DNA of 64,000 nucleotides from assembly GCA_002118135.1 (NCBI GenBank), contig BDIU01000186.1:124001-188000 (forward strand), in the 5' to 3' direction. The DNA comes from Trebouxia sp. TZW2008. Taxonomy: Eukaryota; Chlorophyta; Trebouxiophyceae; Trebouxiales; Trebouxiaceae. The position numbers and the translations under genes were made by a program. The notes beneath the pieces are model-generated. The model had not been told where the DNA came from and did no database searches. It saw nothing but the letters and a program-made list of their open reading frames with translations. This document shows, one piece after another, positions 9,893-21,958 of this stretch. Numbering within the stretch: the stretch's first letter is position 1; each line of letters opens with the position of its first letter.

Positions 9893-12800
9893 CTAGCCTG
9901 GCTTGCTTTGGCGCCTAGGGCTTCTACTCTGACCTATTTCTGTCATGTAATCCAGACATTGCTCAAACACAACAAGCGCCCAGGTGCCGCCAGCATGCTT
10001 CCTTAGCATGCGCCTAATACGCTGAGACTTGCCCACTAATCGCACTGCCAGTGCGGCAACAAAGGCAACAACCAACACAACAGCCCAGCGGTGCTCAGAG
10101 GTATTGCTTGGAGCATGCATTGCTGGATCGTAAGGCTGTAAGAAAGACCAGCGCTTTGTGGCTGGGGACTGCATCATAGCTGCGTGAACAACTGCAGCAC
10201 CTGCAACAAGCATATACTTGCCAAGTAAGCTCTTCTGGCACAACACGCTCCTTGCGCTGTGCTTTCAGCATGCGTTGACATGGGCAGCAGGTTCTTTCAG
10301 CATGCACTGATGTTGGCAACAGTTGCCTTCAGCATGCGTCAACATTGGCAAAAGGTGCAGAATCTCATGCAGCAATTGTGTGGCTGTTGTACGCGTCTAG
10401 TAAAGAATGACCACGGTGCATACGTGTAAGAACATGTCCTCTGATCTTTTGTGCCAGTCAGGCTGTATGATTGCATGCAAGGTTGAGGCATGCAGGTTCA
10501 ACAGTAGCAGGTGGCTGACCTAGGGTCCAGTCAATGTCCATGGAGTTGCCTTGAGGGTCTTCAACATAGTTGGTGAAGCGCAGCCGCCGCTCATGCATGC
10601 CTAACTTAAAACCATCGTGCAGAAGCGCCACTATGTATGCAGCACTGCAACATAACACTGACAACGTAATGATGTTTTCTGGCAAAGGATCAAGAAGTTT
10701 CTGGCACAAAGTCCTGCCTTGCCAGGCTGGCTTGAACTAAGGGTTTTGGCAGCATGACCACATTCTGCTTAAAGGCTTATCCCTTGTGCCTTTCAAAGCA
10801 CAATGTCACTATGTTGGCACTGAGCGTAGACAAGTCAAGTCAGACAGAAGACAAGTTGACGCAGAGCATGCGCAGCAGAGTCCTGAGAAGGTATGACTTG
10901 GATTCAGGCTGTTTGTCATGTGCAGATCTTCATTGCGACGATGTGTCAGCAGGCTTCTGAACAGTTCCACTGTGCCTGTGCAGACTGCAGCATGCATATA
11001 CAGGCCTGCACCAAAAGGCTCTCATGCTGCTGCGCCATCACGACACATGCTGTAGCTGCAGATGCACTGCCTGTAAGAACACAAGCAACAGCTGATACAG
11101 CTCCACGAGTGGAGCACAGACATCAAATCTGCAGGTTACTCATCAACGGGGTCGCGCCTCAATGTGTATGTACCTAGGCGCTGAGTTTCCAAGCCTGTCT
11201 AGCAAGTGTTTTCATGCATGAATGAAGCTGCAGACCTGAAGCAGAAGTGTAGAAGATGATCAGCAGAGACATTAGACCCATGCTGCTGCTGCAGGGCAGG
11301 CCAGGCAAGGGCACAATGGCAATGCCCTGCTGCTGCAATCTCATCCAAGGTGGGCTGTACAGGCAACCCCAGAAACTGGGCTGTGTAGTGGAAGTTCTCC
11401 ATGGCTATGAAAGGGCCTGCAAGCATTGTATACACATGTCATCCATATAATCATGCAATGTTGTTGCAGACACCTTGTTGACCGCATACAAATTAATATA
11501 TGCTCAAGACAAGCTGAACTCGCAAAACAGGGCTTGTGCCACATACACCCAGCACGTTTGCTAACAATTGTGTAACTTGATGTGCTGTTGTTGCTATACT
11601 TGTGGGGACATCAAAGGGTCGAGCTGCTGAGTAGCTCTATGCCACCCCCCAGTTTGCCCTTGGCATGCATCAAATCTGAGACTTACTCATGCAAAAAATG
11701 TGATTGACAAGTTGGTCTGTGGGGGAAGGAAAGAAACCTCTTTGGTTGTGGTGTCATTCAGCAGGAGCCTTTGTGCGGAGAAGCAGCCCATGATTACAAG
11801 TAGTAGCAATGCAATTGCAAGCTCGACTCGCCTGGAGTTCTCAACAGGGCATAGCTCTTCTTGGCACTGCCCGGTGAACAAGCAGTTGATGACGCAGCAC
11901 TGTTTAAACTCAAAAGCCATACGCACATGCCAAGTCAAGTCAAGTCAAATCAAGTTTGGGGATTTGCTTGTAAAGCAAGTTGAAACCTGAACATTACCCG
12001 TCAGCTCAACAGGCATGGAATCTCCAATAGGGCACAGATCATCCTTGCACTGCCCAGCAGAGAGGGCCTTGGCAATGGCTGTGCACTGCTCAAATTTGAA
12101 AGCTGCATGCACGTGCCAATTGCCAGTCAAACTGAATCTTGGTCTCTGTTTGTAGAGTGCATTGGAAACTGCACATTACCTGTCAGCTCAACAGGCATGG
12201 AATCTCCGATTGGGCACAGCTCATCTTTGCACTGCCCGGCAATGAGGCCCTTGGCAATTGCTCTGCACTGCTCAAAGTTGCCGCTGCCCACCACATTGCC
12301 TGAGGGGGCGGCCCTGCTGTACCCCACAGGCAGGCAGGGGTCAGCCGCCTCACCCACTGCATGTCAAAGCACACATCAGCATAAGAAGCTGCTTTGAGCT
12401 TGCACACAAAGTGTTACTGCACAATGGTCTCTGATCTTCCTGACAACTGTGGACCCTTCACAAGTGCAAGGCAAAGTTTAGAATGCATACAAATACACAG
12501 ACAACCCTTCACAAATGCAAGGCAAAGGGCAGGATGCATACAAACACACAGACAGGCAGGCACGTGTCAGATGCCTAACCCACTGAATGTCAAGCCATGC
12601 GTTTTCTGGGCTCAGTACAGCAATCAGGCAGAGCAGACTGATGTCATCTTTGTGCTTAAGCAGTGTAGGGCAAAGACAGAGGCACATAAAGGCAGCAGTC
12701 TTGAAGAGGAGAGACACCTGTTATTATTGCCCAACTGGTACACCACTTTGGCTCTCTGACGAGTGCAAGGCAAACAACAGGACGTGCAATCACGCACATA

Positions 12801-15800
12801 AAAGGATGCAAGGGTCAGCTGCCTGAAACACTGCATGTCAACCCACTTTTGTCCTCTGACATGAGCAAGATGTTCAACAGCATACACAAGAAGTACGCGC
12901 ACAAAGTGTACAAGCCTGTGAACAGAATGATACAAGCAGGGCAGATGACACCATCTGACATGCTTGACAGCGCTCAGTCATCACTCGTGATAGGGTCAGC
13001 GCCGCTTCCTGCCCAAACCCTAGTGTCCCATACACAATGAGTAGCACTCTCAGGGCTCACCTTCACTAGGTGAGTCAGCAGCAGAGGCTTGCACTGTTTT
13101 GCTGACTAGGGCTGTGGCGGCTAGGGTCAGCGCCGCTTCCTGCCCAAACCCTAGGAAGCTATGGGTGTACAGTGGCAGCTGCAGGTTGGGTAGGCGCAGT
13201 AGCTGAACATTGTCAGCAACCTTTGCTGGCATCCCTGGACAGAATGTCACCTGCAGTGTACCATTCTCAATGACATTTCTTCGACACAAGGAGAAATTCA
13301 TGGTGAGGACAGTGCAATGGGGTCCAGTTACTGCAAACTGAATGGCCAGACCCCTGAAAGCTATGGGTATGTAGTGGCAATTGCAGTTTGGGCAGGCACA
13401 GTAGCTGCACGTTGTTAGCAGCTTTTGCTGACATCCCTGGACAGAATGTCACTTGCAGTGTACATATCTTGGTGACAGACACTTGACTTCAGGACACTCA
13501 AACTGCCCCACTCCCGAAAAGCTATGGGTGTGTGGTAGCAACTGCAGTTTGAGCAGGTTCAGTAGCTGCACATTGTCAGCAGCCTTTGATGGCACGCCTG
13601 GACAGAATGTCAGCTGCAGCGCACAGAGTAACAATCGGCCATTGTTGCTGCTACTGCTACCATTACTGCTGCTACTGGTGCTGGTGCTGGTGCATCATCT
13701 TTTACTTTGTTGATGTCACGCATGCTGCATGTTCAGGTTTAGCCTGCAACCACATCCCAGAGCACCGCTTGCCTTCTTAGGTTGACAAGTCAACCTTGCG
13801 GTTGTGCGCTGACAGTTGGAGTGTCGCCTGCAACCCCAAAGGTCACAAGCTCTGACTCAAATGGAATGGCAGCTGAGATCCCAATTGTCAGTCCACAAGA
13901 GCAAGGTTCATCTGCCAATTCCAAGAACACAAGAGATGCTCTGTATTGAGGTTTCAGGCTTATTGCATTCATTCTAAATTTGTGCCAGACAGGCTCAGCA
14001 GGCCCAGCTAGGTACATACTGGAGTGATCAACTGTCTCAAACCAGTTCGGCCTTGTGCTATCCTATCCCAGCTGTCTCAGGCCAAACCTGCATATGAGCA
14101 TGAGTGAAGACAGACATAGTACAAAATGATGCACAAGAAAGAAGGGTCATCTGCCAAACCCACGGCCATAAGAGATGCTCTGGGTTGAGGTTCATGCTAC
14201 GCCTGCACATGCAGCGTGAGTGAAGACACAAAGTAAACAATGGTGCACAAGAGCAAGGGTCATCTGCCAATCCAAGAATATAAGAGATGCTCTTGAGGCG
14301 AGTTGTGAGATACCTTGGTGCATGCAGCATGAGTGACACCAACCACAAGAGCAGGAAAATAAGGATTTCAAGATCTACAGACCCTCCAATGGAAATCAAG
14401 CGCACGAAATCATGTTCATTTGATCAAAAGAAGAATACAAGGAGACCATGGCTGCCTCCCGGTCTGCTTCTATTGACATAGGCTGCCACTATGACGCTTT
14501 TACTGGATAAACCTTTCTTCTGTATTGTACTTCTCTGTGGAAATGTGTGCAGCACGCGGTGTCTCCAGCATATACTGTTTGCAACATACTGTTCCTGCAG
14601 CTTGTGGGCTGGACTGCAGTTGTGCAAAGTCCCGTGGCACAAGTCTGATGCTGTCCAACATGAGCTGTGCTGTCATGTATTTCTGTAATTGCATGCTGAA
14701 GCCATATGGTCAACTTCACGTACATAGACACGCCTGCCCAATGCTCTGCAGCCATCATCAGCTCTACAATGTCCAAAGCGGTAGGAGACAAGTCGCCGCC
14801 ACAAGAAGGCCATGTGAGTTGACACTGCTTACTCACGTTGCAGTACACGCTTCAGCTCACTGATGCATGAACATCTCAGATTGCTTCAAGTGGGGCTACG
14901 TAACACTTGGACTTGAGCGCAACAAGGCATAGCAAACACAGCGCACACGTACCTGTGCTGAAGCCCCACCAAGCTCAAAGACGCCCACAAAGGGTGCTGA
15001 TGTCGCCCCAGGCTTGCGCAGACGCAGTCCCTGCCGCAGGGCATGACCCTGAAGAGCCCCTGAGGCATAGTTGGCAGCAACCCACCCAAACACCCCCTCT
15101 GAAGGCCCTGCAAGGGGGAAAAGCTTTTTTAGATTCTGAGCCAACTGCAAAGGACTGCTTCTAACACATCAACAGAATGTAGGCCGGCTGGACTATTGGG
15201 CTTGTGCCATGTCATAGACAGGGACAGTTACCAGACCGGCTGCATCATTGCACTCTAGCCATTATTATCTTTTCAGCATAGTCCTTCTGGACACTACCCA
15301 TATAACCTGAAGGCGTATTGGATACTAATAAATCCTTCCCCTGGCACCCCAAAAGGCTTCTCCTGGTACCCCTGCAGGGTATAGGGGTACAGGGGGTGAC
15401 GATGCTAAAGTTATATGCAGCTGCCTGTGTTTGTGCTGTCACTGGTAGCAATATCATTCGCATAGTCTGCAGCATGGCTTCATGCACAAGCAGCCTGTTG
15501 CTGGCATGCTGATGCAAGCTATGCAGTCTGATAGCAAGGCAGAACAGGTTGAAAGACACACCAGATCGTGGTCAAGTGCATAGCAAGCCAGAACAGTCTT
15601 GAAGGTATGCCAGGTTCTGATGACATGCATAGCATGCAAGCCGGAACAACCTGAAGGACACGCCAGGTTGTGTTGCAGGCAAGCTCTGATGCGCAGCGCA
15701 AGTGTGTTGTGCACCTGACGTAACCAATGCCCAGTCGTCTCTGAACTTGAAGCATGCTATGGTGAAGCTCATAGCAAGCCAAAGCAATCTGGAAGATACG

Positions 15801-16949
15801 CCAGGTTGTGGTGAAGTGCAAATGACGAGGTGTGTTGCACGCTCAAAAGAAGACCGCCTGGCGAGACAAGACTTGTGCCACATACACCTAGCACCTTTGC
15901 CAACAAGTGTCCATTGTTTGTCATCATGTGTGTTGCACACCTGACATGACCAGCGCCCAGTCATCTCTGAACTTGAAGCGGGAAGCAGCAAGAACAATCC
16001 TGCAGCTGTTGATCAGATCAGCTGCGGGTCTTGGGGCCAAGACTCTGAAGCCGGCTGTGGCAAACAAGTGCACCTCAGTCGCAATGTGCTGTTGTTGGGG
16101 TATCTGCGCACGATCAAGTGAAGTGAAGTGAGGAATTATGTCTTAAACACAGAAATTATGGCACTTCCCTCGATGTGTTGCATGAAGTCTCACCTAAGGA
16201 GCAAGACGCTTAGATGGTGCAGTCACATCTGCAGTATGTTAGACTACCCAAGGGCATGTTGTTTGGTCAAGTCAAAGGCTCAAACCCCCAGGTCAACCAA
16301 GAAAGATCTGGAACGACAGTGTTTTGTCTGACTTAATAAGTTAAACATTACACGTACGCTCAGAACAAGCCAGCCTGGCAAGACAAGAGTTGTGCCACAC
16401 ACACGTAGCACTTTTGCTGGAACGTTTCATCATCATTGTCATTGTTATTATGTGAGTGAAATTAGATATTGGGCAAGGGTTGTCTGTGCACAGACTTTCC
16501 ATTGAAACCAGAGTGCAGAGAGAGTCACCTGTTTGTAGGCGTATTCAAGCAAAGGCCCTAGAGAGAGACCAACATTGTCTGGTTGGCCTGCGTATGCTGA
16601 CAACCCAGGTGTGATTTTGAGACTACTGACTGGCTGCTGCACAACTGCCAATCCTGTTCTGGAAGATTTGTATTGGTAGATGTGTATGCGGGACCCAGTG
16701 CTGCCAGCATCAATGATAACTGTGTATCTCCATGCAGCTCCAGTAATGGCGCCCTGTGTAAGTGTTGCAACGCTCCCTGGCTGTCACTTGAGTGTAGATG
16801 CGGTGTGAGCTGACAGTGGTGCATACAGGTGTGAGGGCTAAGCGCACCAGAGGGGCTTCGCGATGCAATCCTGCCGCCACCAGGGACGGAAGCAGCAGAG
16901 TCAAGACCAAGCAATTAGCTGCTAGGCTTTGGCTTGGTGAGGCTGTCAT
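9893..16949 (-). CDS. GDA1/CD39 family ecto-apyrase (NTPDase)
   Basis: Hydrolyses nucleoside tri- and diphosphates, facing the outside or the Golgi lumen. Nine exons: 16827-16949, 16529-16753, 15941-16103, 14953-15107, 13061-13250, 12180-12356, 11236-11416, 10520-10644, 9893-10200 (TAG); every phase matches, giving 548 residues. Apyrase conserved regions are visible: IIDAGSTGSR (56-63), FATAGFR (about 130), GPSEGVFGWVAANY (171), FELGGASAQ (214, with Glu where Asp is usual) and MDIDWTLGA near 446. ENFHYTAQFLGL and SAAYIVALLHDGF are typical of the C-terminal lobe. A hydrophobic segment at residues 11-26 and another at 485-505 (WAVVLVVAFVAALAVRLVG) suggest two membrane anchors. Introns carry tandem copies of exons 3, 5 and 6. 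Confidence 0.93.
11525..11575 (-). mobile_element. tRNA-like short dispersed repeat R3
   Basis: A roughly 50-bp element with core CTTGTGCCACATACACC. Related copies lie at 15860-15912, 16370-16425 and 27905-27965. On the minus strand the 27905 copy contains a perfect box-B sequence, GGTTCAAGTCC, and a box-A-like TAGCACAGGTGG, so I read the family as degraded tRNA-derived SINE heads. Confidence 0.45.
11812..11922 (-). pseudogene. Degenerate third copy of the apyrase exon 6 3' half
   Basis: It shows clear similarity to the GQCKDELCPIGDS part of exon 6 (reads GQCQEELCPVENS) but has lost the donor and the frame match. It is the outermost copy in the array 11812-12356. Confidence 0.75.
11998..12102 (-). 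other. Possible cassette exon: intact echo of the apyrase exon 6 3' half
   Basis: A 105-nt copy with its own acceptor (ATGCAG) and donor (GTAATG), open in frame and entering and leaving in phase 1. Including it between exons 6 and 7 would insert 35 residues without a frameshift, repeating FEQCTAIAKALSAGQC and CPIGDSMPVELT. It may be an optional exon or simply a recent duplicate that is skipped. Sequence alone cannot say which. Confidence 0.55.
12551..12842 (-). pseudogene. Two decayed echoes of the apyrase exon 6 5' edge
   Basis: Copies of the exon 6 acceptor and first codons lie at about 12551-12600 and 12800-12842, upstream of the real exon start at 12356 and roughly 240 bp apart. Both have lost the frame after the first dozen codons. 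Confidence 0.7.
13357..13613 (-). pseudogene. Two decayed echoes of apyrase exon 5
   Basis: The 5' half of exon 5 (acceptor plus VTFCPGMPAK through TLYTHSF-like sequence) recurs ending at 13452 and 13613, 202 and 161 bp apart from the real acceptor at 13250. Both copies contain substitutions that ruin the downstream frame, and the outer one has lost the acceptor consensus (CTGACA instead of GTGACA). Confidence 0.85.
13983..14060 (+). repeat. Dispersed repeat R2, copy 2
   Basis: Same core as at 3135-3220 (AGACAGGCTCAGCAGGCCCA); intronic in the apyrase gene. Confidence 0.6.
14090..14300. repeat. About 100-bp tandem repeat in apyrase intron 4
   Basis: Units containing GGGTCATCTGCCAA and AAGAGATGCTC recur near 14145 and 14260, with a third weaker copy near 13905. 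No parent exon is visible. Confidence 0.6.
15530..15840. repeat. Tandem repeat and exon 3 echo in apyrase intron 3
   Basis: Four units with AGCAAGCCAGAACA and CACGCCAGGTTGTG lie near 15535, 15583, 15630 and 15772. Between them, 15708-15760 copies the 3' end and donor of apyrase exon 3 (TCTCTGAACTTGAAGC). Confidence 0.65.
15860..15912 (-). mobile_element. tRNA-like dispersed repeat R3, copy 2
   Basis: Contains CTTGTGCCACATACACC and GCGAGACAAGACTTGTG, as in the family described at 11525. A third copy lies at 16370-16425. Confidence 0.45.
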
Positions 16950-17558
16950 CGCGATGATTCTTCAGGCCTGGGTGCATGCATGGCCAGCCGCAAAGCTAGT
17001 GTTGCGACTGCAGCGCCGCGAACGCCTTGCCCGCAGGGTTGAAAAGCTGTCTGGTTCTCAATTGCAGCTCAGTGATCGCGCGAAAACGCAGCACAGCGGC
17101 ACTGCAGTTCCGTTAACACGGTGACTGACAAGCCTCGAGGCGCCATATGTGACAAGGAGTTGTCACTGCACAGCTGCGACCTTGCTCAGGCTCTCGCGAT
17201 CGACCAAAGGCGTGCGGCTTGAATTGAGAAGCAAGACAAATGCACAAACTCTGTGCAAACCTCTGCAATGCACTCGCCACAGCAAAGTGCAGTTGTTTGA
17301 CTAATTTAGAGAAGCGATTAAGAAGGAGAGCACCACACAGATCAGCCAGTGATGATGCGGACTACCATGAACCCAAATTTTAAGGCCTACGTACTGCACT
17401 CCCGCGCTTGCACCATGTGAGCAGTAGACACAGCCAGAGAGTGTACAAAGCTGCGGACGACCTCTCTGTGCTGCAATTGAAATAGTCCCCCAGGAATCCC
17501 GCCTGCTTTCGGCTTGTTGTTAGATCTGTGGAGTGAAACCAGGACACGCTCGGCAAGC
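16950..17558. promoter_or_regulatory. Divergent promoter region, apyrase / ATG1
   Basis: About 600 bp separate two ATGs on opposite strands. The interval is CpG-enriched (16970-17220) compared with flanking introns. I see no clear TATA box. Confidence 0.4.
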
Positions 17559-20500
17559 ATGGCTGAACCAAGGGTCGTTGCGGACTGGGTGCTGCAGCAG
17601 CGCGCTGGCTCAGGCTCGTTCGCCGTGGTTTGGAAGGCCAAGCACAAAGACACTCGCAAAATCGTCGCTATCAAAGAGATCTCGACTGACAGACTGAACA
17701 GAAAGCTGAAGCAGAGCTTGGAGAGCGAAGTATCGATCCTCAAGCAGATACAGCACAAGAACATTGTGCATCTGCAAGATGTCTTCTACCTGGTAAGGCC
17801 CTGCAAAGGCTCCGCAGAAACAGCTGCATTAGCTTCTCTTCCTGCCGTATGTGTTGTGAGTATTGCTGAGCAACCAATCCAAACCTGCAGGACTCCAGCT
17901 ATCTGTATCTTGTCATGGAGTACTGCGCTGGTGGTGATCTGGCTGGGTACATACGCCGCTGCAAGCGAGTGCCAGAAGTCACTGCTTGTGCTGTCATGCG
18001 GCAGCTGGGCGCAGGTCTGAAGGAGCTTTGGTCCAGGCACATGGTCCATGTGAGTACCCATTTAATTTCAGCTTGACCACTGACAATGGAATGCTGCATG
18101 TCATCAAAGCCATGTCCTACATGCTCATCTGACTCAATTCAGCTTCATGTCAGAGCATACTGAACTGCTTCTGTAAGAGGCTTTTGCTCTTTACTCATGA
18201 GGCACGTGGTCAATATGAGTTCCCATTGGGCTTCAGCTAGACCATTAACACTGGGCGTGCCACCTGCCATCAGTGTCCTGCATGTTCAACTTACTCATGT
18301 CAGCTTCATTTTCAACTTAGCTGAAGTGGCTCTGAGAGGCTTGTGGTGCTTGCTGGTCTTACACATGCGCTGGGGACAATGGCTGTGCAGGCATTGCTTG
18401 CACTCTGCTAAGGTTTGCTGCTTTCACGAAGTGGCAAAAGCTGAACTCCAGCTATGTAAACAATATGCGCATCTGTGCAGAGGGACCTGAAGCCACAGAA
18501 CCTGCTGCTGTCAGACAACACTCCTCAGGCCGTCCTCAAGATTGCAGACTTTGGCTTTGCACGCCACCTACAGCAGCAAGAGCTGGCAGACACACTGTGC
18601 GGTTCCCCGCTCTACATGGCTCCTGAGATTCTCCAATCTCAGAAGTACGACGCCAAGGCTGACCTCTGGAGTGTGGGAACCATACTGTACGAGCTGGTAG
18701 TGGGCCGCCCGCCCTTCAATGGCAGCAACCATGTTGTCTTGCTGCAAAACATTGAGCGGCATGAGGCTAAGATACCAGACCAGATTGCTAGGCACCTGAG
18801 CCCAGCCTGTATAGACCTGATCTGCAGCCTGCTGAAGCGCAACCCAGTGCAGCGCATCTCCTTTGAGGAGTTCTTCAGCCACCCTTTCCTTGCAGTCAAC
18901 AGCAGCATGGTGGCGTCCAAGCCTTGCCAGGCAGCAGCTGCAGACCCACAGGGCAATATATCAGGTGTGCAATATTGCTGTTTTTGCGTGCACTCTGATG
19001 CTTCTTCACATGGCAATGAATTAGGTGTCCTGCAGTGCTGTTCTGCATGTAGTCCGATCTCTCTTCATAGGGCAATGACTCAGGTGTGCAGCAGTGCTGG
19101 TCTTCATGTAGTGTGGTCCCTTTTCACAGGGTAACAAATCAGGTGTGCTATATTGCTGTTCTTCATGCAGTCTGGTCCCTCTTCACTGGGCAATGACCCA
19201 AGTCTGCGACAAGTTTGTTCTTCAACCAGACTGGCTCCTTGCACAGGTTTCTTTGTAGGCTGAGGCTGTTGGGTGCCATTGGTGTCCGCCTAGCTTTCAC
19301 ACATGCATGTCAACAAGCAAAGCTGGGGCGTGACAGCATGACTCAACCATCTTGACCATAAGCAGTGACAGCCTGGAATACATGTTGAACACAATCTTGT
19401 GGGCTGAATTGCAGGGCTAGCGAGGCCTGTTCAGCGCATAGCAGGGCAGGCTGCCAATGGCCCTGAGGACAGCCTGCGCTTCGTGCTGGATGACGATGCT
19501 ACTGCCTTCCAACAGCCCCTGCAAGGGCGGACCCCTGTCACTTACTTACTGCCAACGTGTCAATCTGTTTGGACTCACTTTTGTGACTTGATCTGCAGGG
19601 CTGGTCCGGCCTGTGCAGCGCATAGCAGGGCAGGCTGCCAATGGCCCTGAGGACAGCCTGCCCTTTGTGCTGGATGATGATGCTGTGGCCCCTGCCTTCC
19701 AACAGCCCCTGCAAGGGCAGGCCCATGAGAATGATGTGGAAGCTGCTGAGCCCATGCAAAGCAATAGGCCGCGCTATGGCCACAGATCTCCTGCCAGCGC
19801 TCTTGCAGGTATTGCCCTGCTGCACAAGCATCTGAAATTGTGTGTGACTTGCACACATTTTTCAGGTAAATAATCGGTCTTGAAGGTCTTTTACACATAG
19901 CACTTGTGCAAGTGTGTGCAACAATTGTCACCAGTACAAGCATTGGTTGATCATTGTTGTTGTGATCTTTCTCACGAACATCACTGGAATGACTAGTATC
20001 ACCAGCAGCATCGTTGGTGTAAGCACTGTTGTTGTTGTCAAAAACTCTGAACAGTGGACATCTGCTTTGCAGGGCGGCAACTGGTGCAAGCAATCAGCAA
20101 GCAGCGACCCCCGTTGGGGGCCTCCCCTCGCCCCTCAGGCCTCCTGTCAGCGGGCAAGCCCCCGTCCTTCCCCAACACACCCCCTCTGGCAGCAGCCCCA
20201 CTGCCCTCTGCCTCACTCTCATCAAGTACACAGGTCCAAGGGCGGCCTATCTCAAACCACCCGTTGCAGGTCAGCATTCACCATTGCTGCTCACCTGATG
20301 CTACTCATTATTTGCATATGGTGAGTGAATGTTTTGGAAGCAAAGGTGCCCATAAGATTCTTGCTAAGGTCGACTGTGTGCTACTGCTGCTGGAGTCATT
20401 CAGGTCTGGCATCCAGGGACACTGAATAGGCTCATGCATTGCTGAGTGCTTCTATCCTTCCTTTGTAGCTCTAGCAGATTGCGGCCTGTTGCTCTTTTTG

Positions 20501-21925
20501 CAGTTGCTTGTTGCTTCTGCCTGCTGCACCTGATCAGAGCTTCAGCCCACTGCAATGCTGCATAAACAAAGCATGTTTGCACTGTTCTTCAACATGTTTG
20601 CTGGTACTGTTGTCCTTGAGCCTAAAGCCATCGCCAGCACCTTCACCTTGATCCTGCTATAGGGCCTGATGCAGCTTGGTTGCATCTGCCGCTTGAGACC
20701 CTAAACAAGACTGTGATATTCAGAACATGGATCAACCATCCTGGCTCGCTGCGTTTGCTAGGGAGGGTTCACGCCCCTGCTAGGTGCATGCAGAAGCAGA
20801 GAATTGCCTATGAAGTCTTCGCAAAGCCAATCTGTTGCCTTTTGACTTGATCTTGTGATGCAGGGTGGGAGGGTGAGCAACAGCATGGGCAGCTCCCTGG
20901 AGGATGAGGGCTTTGTCATTGTCAATGTGCCCTCTCCCTCCAGCTCAGGCCATCAACCCATGTAAGCGCACTAGACGTGGGAGCATCTCTCCTGCGTGGC
21001 TGTCATGTGTGCACAGTGCTGTTGAGCGGCTTGGTTGAGCAGCTGTCATTGGTGTTATGTATGCTTGAGCATCTCTGTCCAGCTGTCATCTGTGCTGTGG
21101 CAAGCTGCCTTGACATGCAGTCCTGCATCTATGAGCAGCTGTCATTGGTGTTATGTATGCTTGAGCATCTCTGTTTAGCTGTCATCTGTGCCATGGCAAG
21201 CTGCCTTAACATGCGGTCCTTCATCTATCAGCAGCTGGCATGAAGACTTTAAGCTGTAGCGTGACATGCCACCCATTCATTGTTAGAACCACTGTGCCAT
21301 GCTAGGCACTCCGACAGCACACCAGCTCAACAACCTGTTGCAATTAGCCATTGCTGTGTTGCTTGTGCATGTCAGATGTATGCTTGGTGTTACTAATGCT
21401 CTGTGCTGGTGTTTGCCATAGCATCACCACAGAAACTGGTGATACAGGTATCCATTCTCCAGCATGTAACAGCATACTCATAGGGACTGTCATCTGCTTT
21501 GAGTGGTGCCTGCCCTTCTTATGGACCTTGTGAGCTCTGAATGCATCTGCATCAGTATTGACTATTGTTTTGTCTTGCAGTTCCCGCAGACCCTCAGCTG
21601 GCCTCAACATACTGACTCGGTTGCGATCTGATGCGCTGCTAAGTCCTCGAGTCCACCAGTACCAACAGCAGCCACAGCAGCAGCGTCAGCAGCACCCGCT
21701 ACAGCATCAACAACAACAACGTTCCCCACAGCTGAGTTCAAGCCCATCTGGAGGTGCTCAAGCAGACCATATGCCACAGCGAGGGGGTCAGGGGCTTCCC
21801 CCTGGGGGTCAGGAGGGGTTACAAGGGAGACCCCAGCACTCACCAGCTGCTGCTGCTGCGCCAAACGCACAGCAGAACCCTGGTCTTGTTCAACGGCAAG
21901 CTAGTGAAGAAGCACAGGCAGAAGC

Positions 21926-21958
<33 letters not shown>

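Noticed and set aside
13600..13700. The CTGCTGCTA-rich stretch as a coding poly-Leu/Val exon
   Set aside because: It is a simple-sequence tract at the edge of an exon 5 echo and has no splice sites in a matching phase.
19415..19539. A functional mutually exclusive exon 4 of ATG1
   Set aside because: It lacks a usable donor, and its length gives the wrong exit phase for exon 5.
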